Shown here: positions 17,316 to 25,703 of the stretch, piece after piece
Layout of the letters: each line of letters starts with the position of its first letter
Position numbering within the stretch: the stretch's first letter is position 1
Assembly (NCBI RefSeq): GCF_000718985.1
Contig: NZ_JODL01000023.1
Location: 1-64,000, forward strand
Source: Streptomyces megasporus
GTDB taxonomy: Bacteria > Actinomycetota > Actinomycetes > Streptomycetales > Streptomycetaceae
Reading direction: 5' to 3'
Length of the DNA stretch: 64,000 bases
Notes under the pieces: generated by a model
Told to the model about the DNA's origin: nothing
The model's input: only the letters and a program-made list of their open reading frames with translations
The model's database searches: none
Translations under genes and position numbers: made by a program

Positions 17316-17951
17316 ATGCCGCTCGCCATCCGGCGCTACGCCCAGCACTTCACCGCGGAGGAACAATCCGACAGCGGCTTCGCCTGGCCCCCCGGCGGTC
17401 CGGAGGTCTGGGGCGAGAAGTGCTGCGGACTGGCCTGCCTGCGCATGATCCTCGACCACTACGGCCTGCACGTCCCCTCACAGCGTCAATTGCTGCGTGA
17501 AGGACTGGAGCTGGGCGCCTACACCTCCAACGGGTGGATCCACCAGGGCCTGGTCGAGATCGCTGGTCTGCACGGGCTGTCCGGGGCGGCAGCGCCCTAC
17601 ACTTCCACCGCCCAGTTGCAGAGCCTCGCCGAGGCCGGCATTCCGAGCATCGTGTCGTGCACCTTCCGATTTCCCGAGGACGGCAGCAAGGGCGGACACC
17701 TCGTCGTCTTCTGCGGAGAGACGGTGAAAGGCGGCGGACGGTACGCCACGTTCGCGGATCCCTCCCGGTGGGGTGCCCACCACACGGAGCTGCCCGCTGA
17801 ACGGTTCTGGGCGAGCTGGACGGGCCGGGCCGTTTCCCTGTGGCCGCAGGACTGGCCCGCCTCACGGATCGCGGACGACGTCGGCCCCGACATCGCAAGC
17901 CTGCTCCGGATTTCTCTCCGTTCCGAGGCCATTCCTGTGGGGGAGACCTGA
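17316..17951 (+). CDS. C39-like (papain-fold) peptidase family protein
   Basis: A 211-residue protein with the order expected of a C39-type papain fold: Cys in EKCCGLACLRMILDHYG (~residue 38), His in GGHLVVFCG (~126) and Asp in ATFADPSRW (~145). No ABC-transporter domains are attached and there is no signal peptide. Related proteins act as peptidases or, as in BtrH-type enzymes, as acyl or peptidyl transferases. ATG 17316 is preferred because AAGG lies just before it; an in-frame GTG six bases upstream overlaps that site. Its TGA overlaps the next ATG (TGATG at 17949-17953), so it is coupled to the GNAT gene. Confidence 0.78.
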   Translation: MPLAIRRYAQHFTAEEQSDSGFAWPPGGPEVWGEKCCGLACLRMILDHYGLHVPSQRQLLREGLELGAYTSNGWIHQGLVEIAGLHGLSGAAAPYTSTAQLQSLAEAGIPSIVSCTFRFPEDGSKGGHLVVFCGETVKGGGRYATFADPSRWGAHHTELPAERFWASWTGRAVSLWPQDWPASRIADDVGPDIASLLRISLRSEAIPVGET

Positions 17952-19090
17952 TGAACGTCGACGTGGTGAAGAGCCTCGACGATGTGGGAAGCGAGGCATG
18001 GGACGCACTGACAGGCGGCTCCTTCTACGCGAGTCACGCCTGGATGAGATACCAGGAGAGAGACCCGGGAACATCCGTGCGCTACGTGCTGGTCCACGAT
18101 GCCGAGGAGCGACTCGTCGCAGGGCTTCCGGTCTATCTCGTGACCTCCGAAGCGAGCGGCATGTACGACCCGGCACGACTCTTTCCCGACATGCCGGCGC
18201 AGCCCCGGAGCATGGGACGCACGGTGCTGGCGGGAAACCGGCGCGGCTACGCGAACCGCATTCTCGTGGACGAAGATCTGGAGCGGCGCCAGGACGTCAT
18301 CCGGCAACTCGTCGATGCCGTCGACCTCATCGCGGCGGAAGAGGCCGACGGCCACGCATGGTGGCTGTATCTCGACGAGTCGGACGCGAAGTCCCTGTTG
18401 CCGTATGCGTCGGGCTCGCTGCCCAGGCTGCTCGCCGCGGACTGTGCCATCCCACTGCCCGGGGAGAGCTTCGAGGACTACCTCCAATCCGGCTCAAGCA
18501 ATATGAGGCGGCAGATCCGCAAGGATCGCCAGGCGTTCCTCGCCGCTGGTTACACCTGCTCGGAGGATTCGCTGGCCGAGTGCTGGGACGACATCAGCCC
18601 GCTGATCGCCTCGCATCAGCAGCACCATGGCGAACCTTCCGATCCCGACTTCATCCGTGCCCTCCTGCGTGACCAGGCCGAGGCAACCGGCGACGCAGGC
18701 GTGGTGCACGCGTGCCACAAGGACAACCAGATGGTGGGCTGCACGCTCACTTATGTGACGCCCGACGAAGTCACCTCCAGAGCCTATGGGTTCGATCATC
18801 GACGGCCGGCGGATGCGGCGGAGTACTTCGAACTCCTCTATTACCGCCCCATGGAAGCGGCCTACCGGTTCGGGGCGTCACGTCTCCACCTGGGAATCGG
18901 TACCCTTCGGCCGAAAATCCGACGCGGTGCAGATGTCTCCCTGCTGTGGGGACTGCGGACCGGAGCAGCATTCGGTGACGACCTCGACGCGGCACGCGCC
19001 TACAACAACGCCCGTTGGCAGCGGCTCGCCGACGAGATGGGCGGGGTGGCTGACAAAGTCGCGTCTCGCTTTTTCGCAGCCGCACTATGA
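17951..19090 (+). CDS. GNAT-fold acyltransferase, FemAB/peptidogalycan-like
   Basis: A 379-residue protein of the GNAT superfamily resembling the double-GNAT FemAB/BioF2-like group. SFYASHAWMRYQER is near the N-terminus, ESFEDYLQSGSSNMRRQIRKD near 175-195, and a C-terminal GNAT unit has EYFELLYYRPMEAAYRFGASRLHLGIG. FemAB-like enzymes transfer aminoacyl groups from aminoacyl-tRNA; other members acylate small molecules. It is coupled on both sides, by TGATG with the C39-like gene and ATGA with the ATP-grasp gene. I infer that the three proteins act on one peptide-like metabolite. Confidence 0.8.
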   Translation: MNVDVVKSLDDVGSEAWDALTGGSFYASHAWMRYQERDPGTSVRYVLVHDAEERLVAGLPVYLVTSEASGMYDPARLFPDMPAQPRSMGRTVLAGNRRGYANRILVDEDLERRQDVIRQLVDAVDLIAAEEADGHAWWLYLDESDAKSLLPYASGSLPRLLAADCAIPLPGESFEDYLQSGSSNMRRQIRKDRQAFLAAGYTCSEDSLAECWDDISPLIASHQQHHGEPSDPDFIRALLRDQAEATGDAGVVHACHKDNQMVGCTLTYVTPDEVTSRAYGFDHRRPADAAEYFELLYYRPMEAAYRFGASRLHLGIGTLRPKIRRGADVSLLWGLRTGAAFGDDLDAARAYNNARWQRLADEMGGVADKVASRFFAAAL

Positions 19091-20382
19091 CTCCTGGCCA
19101 GTTCACGAAAATGGGGGACACCATGCCCGCGCGCAACGGTTGGATCGTCTTCGTGGAGTTGCACACGTTGCCCGGCGGCGGCCGTGGCCGGCTCTCCGCC
19201 GGTGAAGCCGTGGTGGCCCCGTGCCGTGCGCAGTTGGAGGCCGCCAAGCGACTGGGATTCCACACCGCGGTGGCCGTGTCCGATCGCGCTTCCTACGGCA
19301 GCCAGTTCGACGACGTGGTTGACGCATGGCTGTTCGCGAACACCACGGATGCCGCCAACATCGCGCATGTCCTGAGGGCCCTGCACGGCGAGATCGTCGC
19401 CGTGTTCAGCTCCGTGGACAGCTTCGTCCGGGTCGCGGCCGCGGTCGCTGCCAAGTTCGGCCTCGCCGGACCTCAGCCGCTGGGCGCCGGCATCGCACGG
19501 GACAAAGCCGTGGCCCGCGCGGCTCTGGCATCCGCCGGAGTCCCCGACATCCGGTGGGGCGTCAAGTCCGCGCACGACGACGACCTGGACTCACCGATCG
19601 GCTATCCGTGCATCGTCAAGCCCGTTGACGGAGCGGCTAGCTGGGACGTGGTGCTGGCGGAGGACGTCCAGGCCGTACGGGACGTGGCCGCCCGGCACCT
19701 GCAGCGCGCGTACGGCAGGCGGGTGCGTCCGCAGCGCAAGCTCCTGTTCGAGGAAGTGCTTGTCGGCCCGCTGCTGAGCGCGGAGGGTTTCATCGACTCC
19801 GGAGAGGTGTGCACCATCGGTTACTCGGATCGCGTGCTTTCCGCTCCGCCGCGATTCGTGGAGCTCGCGGTCCGATTCGCGGCCGACCTTCCCTTCGACG
19901 GTGCGGACGAGTACGTGGCCGAGACGCTGGCCGCCTTGGAGTACGACTTCGGCGCCTTCCACCTGGAGTTCATCCTCACATCAGACGGGCCCCGACTGGT
20001 CGAACTCAATCCGCGCTTCGTCGGCGCCGGTGTCCAACACGCCATCAGCGAGCTCACCGGCGTCCCGCCGGCCGAGCTGCTCATGGCAAAGCTCACGGGC
20101 AACCCCGTTCCCGAATTCACCTGTGAGGGAGCGGTCACGGAACTGTATCTGACGGCTCCGGCCTCGGGTCGGCTGGAGGGGGTGCGGGGGCTCGACGAAG
20201 CAGTAGCCGTGGAGGGCTGTCGTGCCGCTGGGCTCTATGTCGCCTTGGGCGACGAGGTCAGCAGTGAGGTGGAGTCCAACAGTCAGTACATCGGTTACGT
20301 GCACGCCGTGGGAGACAGCCGCGCGCAATCCTACGCGATCGCCTTGGAGGCGGCGTCGCGCATCTCCTTCGAGATCCGATGA
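19087..20382 (+). CDS. ATP-grasp domain protein (carboxylate-amine ligase type)
   Basis: A 431-residue ATP-grasp ligase, a family that activates a carboxylate as acyl-phosphate and joins it to an amine. The pre-ATP-grasp part covers ~1-120. The ATP-grasp core contains AGIARDKAVARAAL, GYPCIVKPVDGAAS, LLFEEVLVGP and the metal-binding LEFILTSDGPRLVELNPR with FVGAG (~295-320). A C-terminal beta domain follows. ATG 19087 overlaps the preceding stop by four bases. Co-occurrence with a FemAB-like transferase, a C39-like protein and an MFS remnant suggests a dipeptide or amino-acid-conjugate pathway (inference); the substrates are unknown. Confidence 0.85.
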   Translation: MTPGQFTKMGDTMPARNGWIVFVELHTLPGGGRGRLSAGEAVVAPCRAQLEAAKRLGFHTAVAVSDRASYGSQFDDVVDAWLFANTTDAANIAHVLRALHGEIVAVFSSVDSFVRVAAAVAAKFGLAGPQPLGAGIARDKAVARAALASAGVPDIRWGVKSAHDDDLDSPIGYPCIVKPVDGAASWDVVLAEDVQAVRDVAARHLQRAYGRRVRPQRKLLFEEVLVGPLLSAEGFIDSGEVCTIGYSDRVLSAPPRFVELAVRFAADLPFDGADEYVAETLAALEYDFGAFHLEFILTSDGPRLVELNPRFVGAGVQHAISELTGVPPAELLMAKLTGNPVPEFTCEGAVTELYLTAPASGRLEGVRGLDEAVAVEGCRAAGLYVALGDEVSSEVESNSQYIGYVHAVGDSRAQSYAIALEAASRISFEIR

Positions 20383-20404
20383 GGCGGCACAGGGAAACGA
20401 CGCA

Positions 20405-20655
20405 CATGCGCAGTCCACCTGCACCGGCACGGCACCCTCGCGCAGCTCGCCGCAGGCTTCGGCACTCCACAGGCACTGTCGGCACGGGCTGAAGACGCCG
20501 GTGGTGACCGACCCGGCCGGGCGGCTGCCGTGGACCTCGCCCGCGCTGCCCGGCCGCGCCCACGACCTGACGGCGGCCCGCACCCGGCGGATCATCCGGA
20601 TCTGCGCACGCCAGGGCGTCCCGGCCCTCGCCGTCCGCGCCTGCCTGGGCGGTGA
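20405..20655 (+). pseudogene. IS5-type transposase remnant (plus strand)
   Basis: Two blocks in different frames match the transposase at 15586: HGTLAQLAAGFG (helix-turn-helix region, near 20430-20465) and VVTDPAGRLPWTSPALPGRA followed by HDLTAARTRRI (near 20505-20600). The middle of the gene is deleted and the end is missing. Confidence 0.75.
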
Positions 20656-20845
20656 TTCACGGGTGGCGACACCGACCAGGCGCCCGTCCGGTGGCGAGCC
20701 CACCCCGACCCGGGCCGGCGTCTCGTTCTTCCGCAGGTGCGCGGGAGCCGGCAGGGCCTGCCGGAAACAACTCAGCCTCCGCCGCCCCGTGCCAAGTTCC
20801 CGCCTTCGGACGTAGATCAGCCACGAGACGTGCTCCACAAGTTCG
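20640..20845 (-). pseudogene. IS5-type transposase remnant (minus strand, N-terminal part)
   Basis: The minus strand reads LVEHVSWLIYVRRRELGT, then RRRLSCFRQALPAPAHLRKN. This corresponds to the N-terminus of another IS5-type transposase (LVxHVSWLIYARRRELxTRWRRLSCFxQALLxLAHLRKNET). It ends tail to tail with the plus-strand relic, so two copies collided here. Confidence 0.75.
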
Positions 20846-21030
20846 TAAGGCGCATCCCGCAGGGAAGGACACGGAACCGACAGATCTCCTCGGATCGTCG
20901 GTGTCGAGTGAGGCCGACACCTCGACGACGAGGGTCTCCGTCATGTCACCACGACCTCACTGAACAGGCCATTTCACCCCCGCTGCACAGGGTGAGAGGT
21001 TCACTGTGTGCTCTACGGGATGATCGCCTC

Positions 21031-21690
21031 ATGGCTGAGATCATCTTGATGTCTGATCCGAGGGTCGTGGCGGTACCCGTGCGAGAGTGCGGCGAGCGGC
21101 TCGTGGACGTGCGACGGTGCGGTCTGCTGCTGGTCGATGAGCGGAAGCGGGACTCGTCCGGAGCGTTCGCTCATCTGCGGAAGGGTGTACTCGCTCGTCT
21201 CCTCAGGGCGCAGGAGGAACTCCCCGAGGGTGTCCGGCTGCTCTTCGTCGAGGGGTACCGGCCGCCGGACCTGCAACAGCGTTACTTCGACGAGTACGCC
21301 GCCGAGTTGAGCGCCGCCCATCCCGACTGGTCTGTCGACCAGGTCCGATCGGCTGCGAGTCGCTACGTGTCGCCGCCCGAGATCGCACCGCACCCTGCCG
21401 GGGCGGCCGTTGACCTCACGCTCGCTGATGTCGAAGGTCGCGAGCTCGACCTGGGCACCCGCTTGAACGCCAGTCCGGAGGAAAGCGCGGGCGCCTGCTA
21501 CACCCATGCCACGAACATCAGCGACGAGGCTCGCGCTCACCGGCAGATCCTGGGAGCCGCCTTGAGCGCGGCCGGCTTTGTGAACTACCCGACGGAGTGG
21601 TGGCACTGGTCTTTCGGGGACCGGTACTGGGCCTTGACCACCGGACCTGAATCCGCAACCGCCATCTACGGACCGAAGGCGTTCACGTAG
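21031..21690 (+). CDS. VanX-like D-Ala-D-Ala dipeptidase (peptidase M15D)
   Basis: A 219-residue cytosolic zinc dipeptidase of the VanX/DdpX family, which hydrolyses D-Ala-D-Ala. The metal and catalytic motifs are present: RLLFVEGYRPP (with the conserved Arg), APHPAGAAVD (His ~121, Asp ~128) and TEWWHWSFG (Glu ~189 catalytic, His ~192). ATG 21031. No vanH, vanA or vanRS genes are nearby, so glycopeptide resistance by itself is not implied; chromosomal VanX homologues in Streptomyces may serve peptidoglycan recycling. It lies between IS relics and downstream of the ATP-grasp operon. Confidence 0.9.
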   Translation: MAEIILMSDPRVVAVPVRECGERLVDVRRCGLLLVDERKRDSSGAFAHLRKGVLARLLRAQEELPEGVRLLFVEGYRPPDLQQRYFDEYAAELSAAHPDWSVDQVRSAASRYVSPPEIAPHPAGAAVDLTLADVEGRELDLGTRLNASPEESAGACYTHATNISDEARAHRQILGAALSAAGFVNYPTEWWHWSFGDRYWALTTGPESATAIYGPKAFT

Positions 21691-21819
21691 CGGAGCGCCT
21701 CTCGCCTCGTGCCATGCGTCGTCCGTCAACTCAGCGCGTCGGAGGTGCGCCCGTGTTGGGAGATACAGGGGTGGACATTTCGAGCGACGTGCCTCGCTGA
21801 TCCAATACCGCAGCCGCCG

Positions 21820-23070
21820 TTACGGAGGGCGGTGGCCGCGCCTGCGGCAGTGGCTGAGCCAAGCCCGGTGTTGACGGCGGCGTCGCCGGCGTGACCGGTG
21901 CGGAACACGAGCCGTCTCGTGTCGGGCTGTGTGGACGACCTTGGACAACAGGCGGCGGACCCCGTTCGCGCTCAGCCGGATCAAGGCGCGGTTGTCTCCC
22001 TCCCCTTTCGCCGGTGACAGCCCGTAGCGCGGCCAGGTGGGCGGCGGTCGCCCTGGCCAGGGTGATGTGCCGGCACCGGGCCCGGTGGTGGCGAACCCGG
22101 CAGTGGTCCAGGCCGCACTCGTTCTTCGCGGCCTGGAAGCACTCCTCGATCGCCCAGCGTGTCCCAGCGGTCCACACCGGTTCCTGCACGGTGGCCCCCC
22201 AAGGGGGCATAGGCGATCTCGTCGGGTTTGCCGATGCCGCGCCGGGCCGGCGCCCACCGCATCCGGTGGGGAACCTCGCCTTGGTGGTGGTCGAACTCGG
22301 CGACTGCCGGCAGTCGCACTGCCGCCCAGGAATGGCGGCCAAGGCCCTTCGCGCCGTCGCCGCAGGAGATCTTCTCCCATGTCTCGGCCGGGGCCTGCGC
22401 GAACAGGCCCTCGATGCGGGGACGGCCCACGGTGAACCGGGACGTGGGCACGGCCGGCGCACAGCCGACGCCCGACTGCTCCAGTACTGCTCCAGCGGCC
22501 GGCGGAAGCGGCTCTCCTGCCCGTAGGCGGAATCCGCGGTGACCCGGGAGATGGGCAGCGGCGAGGCGAGGGCACGCAGCACCATGTGCCGGGCCAACTC
22601 GCCCTTGGTGGCGAACCCCCGATCGTCGGGACCTTGGCCACGCGGCGGCGTTCGCGGTCCTCGGCCCAGGACTTGGGGAGGTGCGACTCACGATCGACCA
22701 AGGCGCGGCCGCGAGCGGTGGCGTAGGCGGTGAAGACGCCGATTTGGCTGGGGGCACCCCCGCCGGGGGGTTCTCGGTACGGCCGGCGGTGCCGGTGAGG
22801 GCACCTCCCGCCGCGAAGCGGAAGGGGGGATGCCGGCGCTGCACTCCGGCCGAGGTGGTGTCCTTCCCGAGGAACCCGGTGTCGTCGATGATGAGGACCC
22901 CGCCGTCCTCGTCGAGATTGCCGGCGACGTACCTCCTGTGGCTCGTCGCGGATGTCGCCGGACTCCCACATCTGCTCGGTGGCGCGGTGATCAGCTCGGC
23001 GAACCGCCGCGGGCTCGGCCCGGTGAACGGGGCTGTCCAGAGCGACTCCGACGCCGAGATCACACCAACC
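21820..23070 (-). pseudogene. IS701-family transposase, multiply frameshifted
   Basis: On the minus strand, IS701 blocks appear in order but in different frames: [37 protein letters not shown], [53 protein letters not shown] and, at the end, RRLLSKVV...[12 protein letters not shown]. Several frameshifts and small deletions separate them, so the gene is dead. Its start abuts the integrase remnant. Confidence 0.85.
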
Positions 23071-23094
23071 ACGGCAAGATCGTCCCACCCGCGA

Positions 23095-23831
23095 CCAGCA
23101 GTCACGGGACAACGCTTCGTCGGTTGCATCGTGGAGACGCCCCCGGTCGCTCGGCAGGAGGTGCGACCGCTGGGCCGGACCGAGGTGCGGATGCCGCTCA
23201 AGGCGGCCCGCCCCCACCGGCTGTACGCCCTGTGGCTGCTGCTCGTCTCCACCGGCCTGTGCCGAGGGGAAGCGCTCGCCCTCACCTGGGACGACATCGG
23301 CCCCGACCGGCGACGGCTTCGAGTGCGCCGCAACCTCCGGCGCATCAAGAAGGAGCCGGTTTTCGGCACCCCGAAAACCGCTCGCTCCCAACGCACCATC
23401 TCGCTGCCCCGGCGGTGCGTGGACGCGCTCAGGGAACACCGGGCGGCCCAGCGCACCGAGCGGGCCGTCGCCGGGATGAAGTGGGACCCGCTCCCGTACC
23501 AGCCGAGCGGGTTGGTCTTCACGACGCCCACCGGGCGGCCGACCGATCCGCGGAGCCTGAACCGGATGCTCACCGTGCTCTGCCGCACCGCGAATGTGCG
23601 CAGGTGCGGGTGCACGATCGCCGGCACACCTGCGTCTCACTCCTGCCGGCTCAAGGGCTGGGCGCCCGGACCATCATGGAGACGCTGGGTCACAGCACGA
23701 TCACCATGACGCTGGACACCTACGCGCACGTGATGGAGACGACGCTCAAGGCCGCGGCCGAGCGGATGGAGGATGCGTTGGGTCCGGAGGACGGGGGAGC
23801 GAGGGGCGGAGCCGCCCGGCCGCCCGAGTGA
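23095..23831 (+). pseudogene. Tyrosine site-specific integrase, N-terminally truncated and frameshifted
   Basis: Catalytic half of an actinobacterial tyrosine integrase. The first frame gives [27 protein letters not shown] and [15 protein letters not shown]. After a frameshift near 23600-23620 the sequence continues in the next frame as [34 protein letters not shown] (nucleophile Tyr). The core-binding N-terminal domain is missing. The usual active-site Arg in TGLRRGEAL is Cys here. It reads toward tRNA-Pro, about 70 bp from its 3' end, as in integrative elements such as pSAM2 that use a tRNA-Pro site. Confidence 0.85.
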
Positions 23832-23855
23832 CCCCGGTTGATGTCAGCCGCTGAT

Positions 23856-23894
23856 GTCAGAGGCCCCCTGGGATCATCCCAGGGGGCCTCTGAC
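23856..23894. terminator. 19-bp perfect hairpin between integrase remnant and tRNA-Pro
   Basis: Bases 23856-23874 and 23876-23894 are exact reverse complements around a single C. The stem contains AGGCCCCCTGGGAT. It is placed to end transcription of the minus-strand tRNA-Pro and of the plus-strand integrase. Confidence 0.8.
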
Positions 23895-23899
23895 CAGTG

Positions 23900-23973
<74 letters not shown>

Positions 23974-24280
23974 GTGCTCTCCCGGCTCGGGGTTTCCCCT
24001 CGCCGTTCGCGCACAGAAACCATACCGCACTTCGGAGGGTGCTCGCGCACACCGGGTTACGGGAGGAAGTATTCGTTCAAACGTTCGGTCTGCTCGTGGT
24101 GAGGGTATGACCGCGGCCGTCGAGGTCCTCCGCGGGACGGGCGGCGTCGGAAGGGGGCGTCCCGTGGGGCGTCGGCGTGAAAACGGCTCCGACCTGCGTG
24201 AACGTGTCATCCGGGTTTGTCCGGCCTCCAGAGGGAAACGCGGTTTGTCCGGCCGTTGGTCCCAAGGACTGGAGTCACAC
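23974..24280. other. Spacer between tRNA-Pro and NDH-2 gene, no gene recognised
   Basis: About 300 bp holding the promoters for the minus-strand tRNA-Pro and the plus-strand NADH dehydrogenase gene. The open frame running through it in phase with the dehydrogenase looks non-coding upstream of GTG 24281. I see no operator or further RNA gene. Confidence 0.5.
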
Positions 24281-25627
24281 GTGAGCCGTTCCCGGATTGT
24301 GATCGTCGGAGCAGGGTTCGCCGGTTATCAGACGGCCAGGACGCTGTCGCGGAAGCTCCGCGGGGCGGCCGAGATCGTGCTGGTGAATCCCAACGACTAC
24401 TTCCTGTATCTACCGCTGCTGCCGGAGGTGTCGGCCGGCGTCCTGGAGCCCCGCCGGGTCTCGGTGTCGCTGGCCGGGACGTTGCCGAAGGTGCGCCTGG
24501 TGCTGGGAGAGGTCCACTCGGTGGACCTCGACGGGCGCTCCGTCGCCTACACCGACCCCGACGGGCGCGAGCGGCAGATGGCCTACGACCGGCTGGTCCT
24601 CACCGTCGGAAGTGTGAACAAGCTGCTGCCCATTCCCGGCGTGGCCGAGCACGCGCGCGGCTTCCGGGGCATGCCGGAGGCGCTGTTCCTGCGGGACCAC
24701 ATCAGCCGGGAGATCGCGCTCGCCACCGAGGAGGAGGACCCGCGGGAGCGCCAGGCGCGCTGCACCTTCGTGGTCGTCGGCGCGGGCTACACCGGTACCG
24801 AGGTGGCCGCGCACGGCAAGATGTTCACCGATTCGCTCGCCCGCCAGCACGCCCGCGGCGTCGGGGGCCTGCGGGCCGACGCCCGACCCCGCTGGATCCT
24901 GATGGACATCGCGGACCGGGTGTTGCCCGGTCTGGACGAGAAGTTGGCGCGGACCGCGCACCGGGTGTTGGTCAAGCGCGGGGTGGACGTGCGGACCAAC
25001 ACCTCGGTGAAGGAGGCCACCGAGGACGGGGTGCTCCTGAACACCGGGGAGTTCATCCCCACCCGTTCGTTGATCTGGTGCGTCGGGGTGCGGCCCGACC
25101 CGCTGGTGCAGAACCTCGGGCTGCCCACCGAGAGGGGACGGCTGCTGGTCGACGAGTACCTGAACGTCCCCGGCCACCCGGACGTGTTCGCCTGCGGTGA
25201 CGCCGCCGCGGTGCCGGACCTGACCAAGCCGGGGCAGTACACGGCGATGACCGCCCAGCACGCGCACCGGCAGGGCAAGACGGCCGCCAACAACGTCATG
25301 GCCTCCTACGGCATCGGCACCCGCCGCCCGTACAAGCACAGCGACCTGGGTTTCGTGGTCGACCTCGGCGGGCTGCAGGCGGCGGCCAACCCCTTCGGCA
25401 TCCAACTGGCGGGCCCGGTCGCCAATCTCGTCACCCGCGGCTACCACCTCGCCGCGATGCCGGGGAACCGTGTTCGGGTGCTCGCCGACTGGGCGCTGGA
25501 CGCCGTGCTGCGGCGGCAGGCCGTCCAGTTCGGCGTGCTGCACCCCTGGTCGGTGCCGCTGGACACCTCCTCGCCCGAGAAGGCCCGGCTGCACGGTGGG
25601 CCGGAGAGCAGCCCGTCGGCCGCCTGA
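24281..25627 (+). CDS. ndh: Type II NADH dehydrogenase (NAD(P)/FAD-dependent oxidoreductase)
   Basis: Single-subunit, non-proton-pumping NADH:quinone oxidoreductase of 448 residues, acting at the cytoplasmic face of the membrane. The FAD-binding motif IVIVGAGFAGYQTAR is at the N-terminus, the NADH-binding VVVGAGYTGTEVA is near 170, and VFACGDAAAVPD near 310 is the second FAD motif, followed by the quinone-side AMTAQHAHRQGK. GTG 24281 is chosen because AAGGACTGGAG lies upstream and the Rossmann strand starts right after it. It is a single-gene unit ending in a hairpin shared with the convergent LMF1-like gene. Confidence 0.88.
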   Translation: MSRSRIVIVGAGFAGYQTARTLSRKLRGAAEIVLVNPNDYFLYLPLLPEVSAGVLEPRRVSVSLAGTLPKVRLVLGEVHSVDLDGRSVAYTDPDGRERQMAYDRLVLTVGSVNKLLPIPGVAEHARGFRGMPEALFLRDHISREIALATEEEDPRERQARCTFVVVGAGYTGTEVAAHGKMFTDSLARQHARGVGGLRADARPRWILMDIADRVLPGLDEKLARTAHRVLVKRGVDVRTNTSVKEATEDGVLLNTGEFIPTRSLIWCVGVRPDPLVQNLGLPTERGRLLVDEYLNVPGHPDVFACGDAAAVPDLTKPGQYTAMTAQHAHRQGKTAANNVMASYGIGTRRPYKHSDLGFVVDLGGLQAAANPFGIQLAGPVANLVTRGYHLAAMPGNRVRVLADWALDAVLRRQAVQFGVLHPWSVPLDTSSPEKARLHGGPESSPSAA

Positions 25628-25668
25628 GCCGAGTCCTGAACCGAGTCGGGACGGCCGTGCGTCGGTCG

Positions 25669-25703
25669 GGTGCCGGGGAGGGCTACGGGCCCTCCCCGGC
25701 ACC
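25669..25703. terminator. Bidirectional hairpin between ndh and LMF1-like gene
   Basis: GTGCCGGGGAGGGC and its reverse complement form a 14-bp stem with a 5-base loop. It overlaps the 3' end of the minus-strand gene and lies ~45 bp past the ndh stop. Confidence 0.65.

Noticed and set aside
21031..21690. VanX as evidence for a vancomycin-resistance cluster
   Set aside because: No vanH, vanA, vanS or vanR genes are within the window; lone VanX homologues are common.
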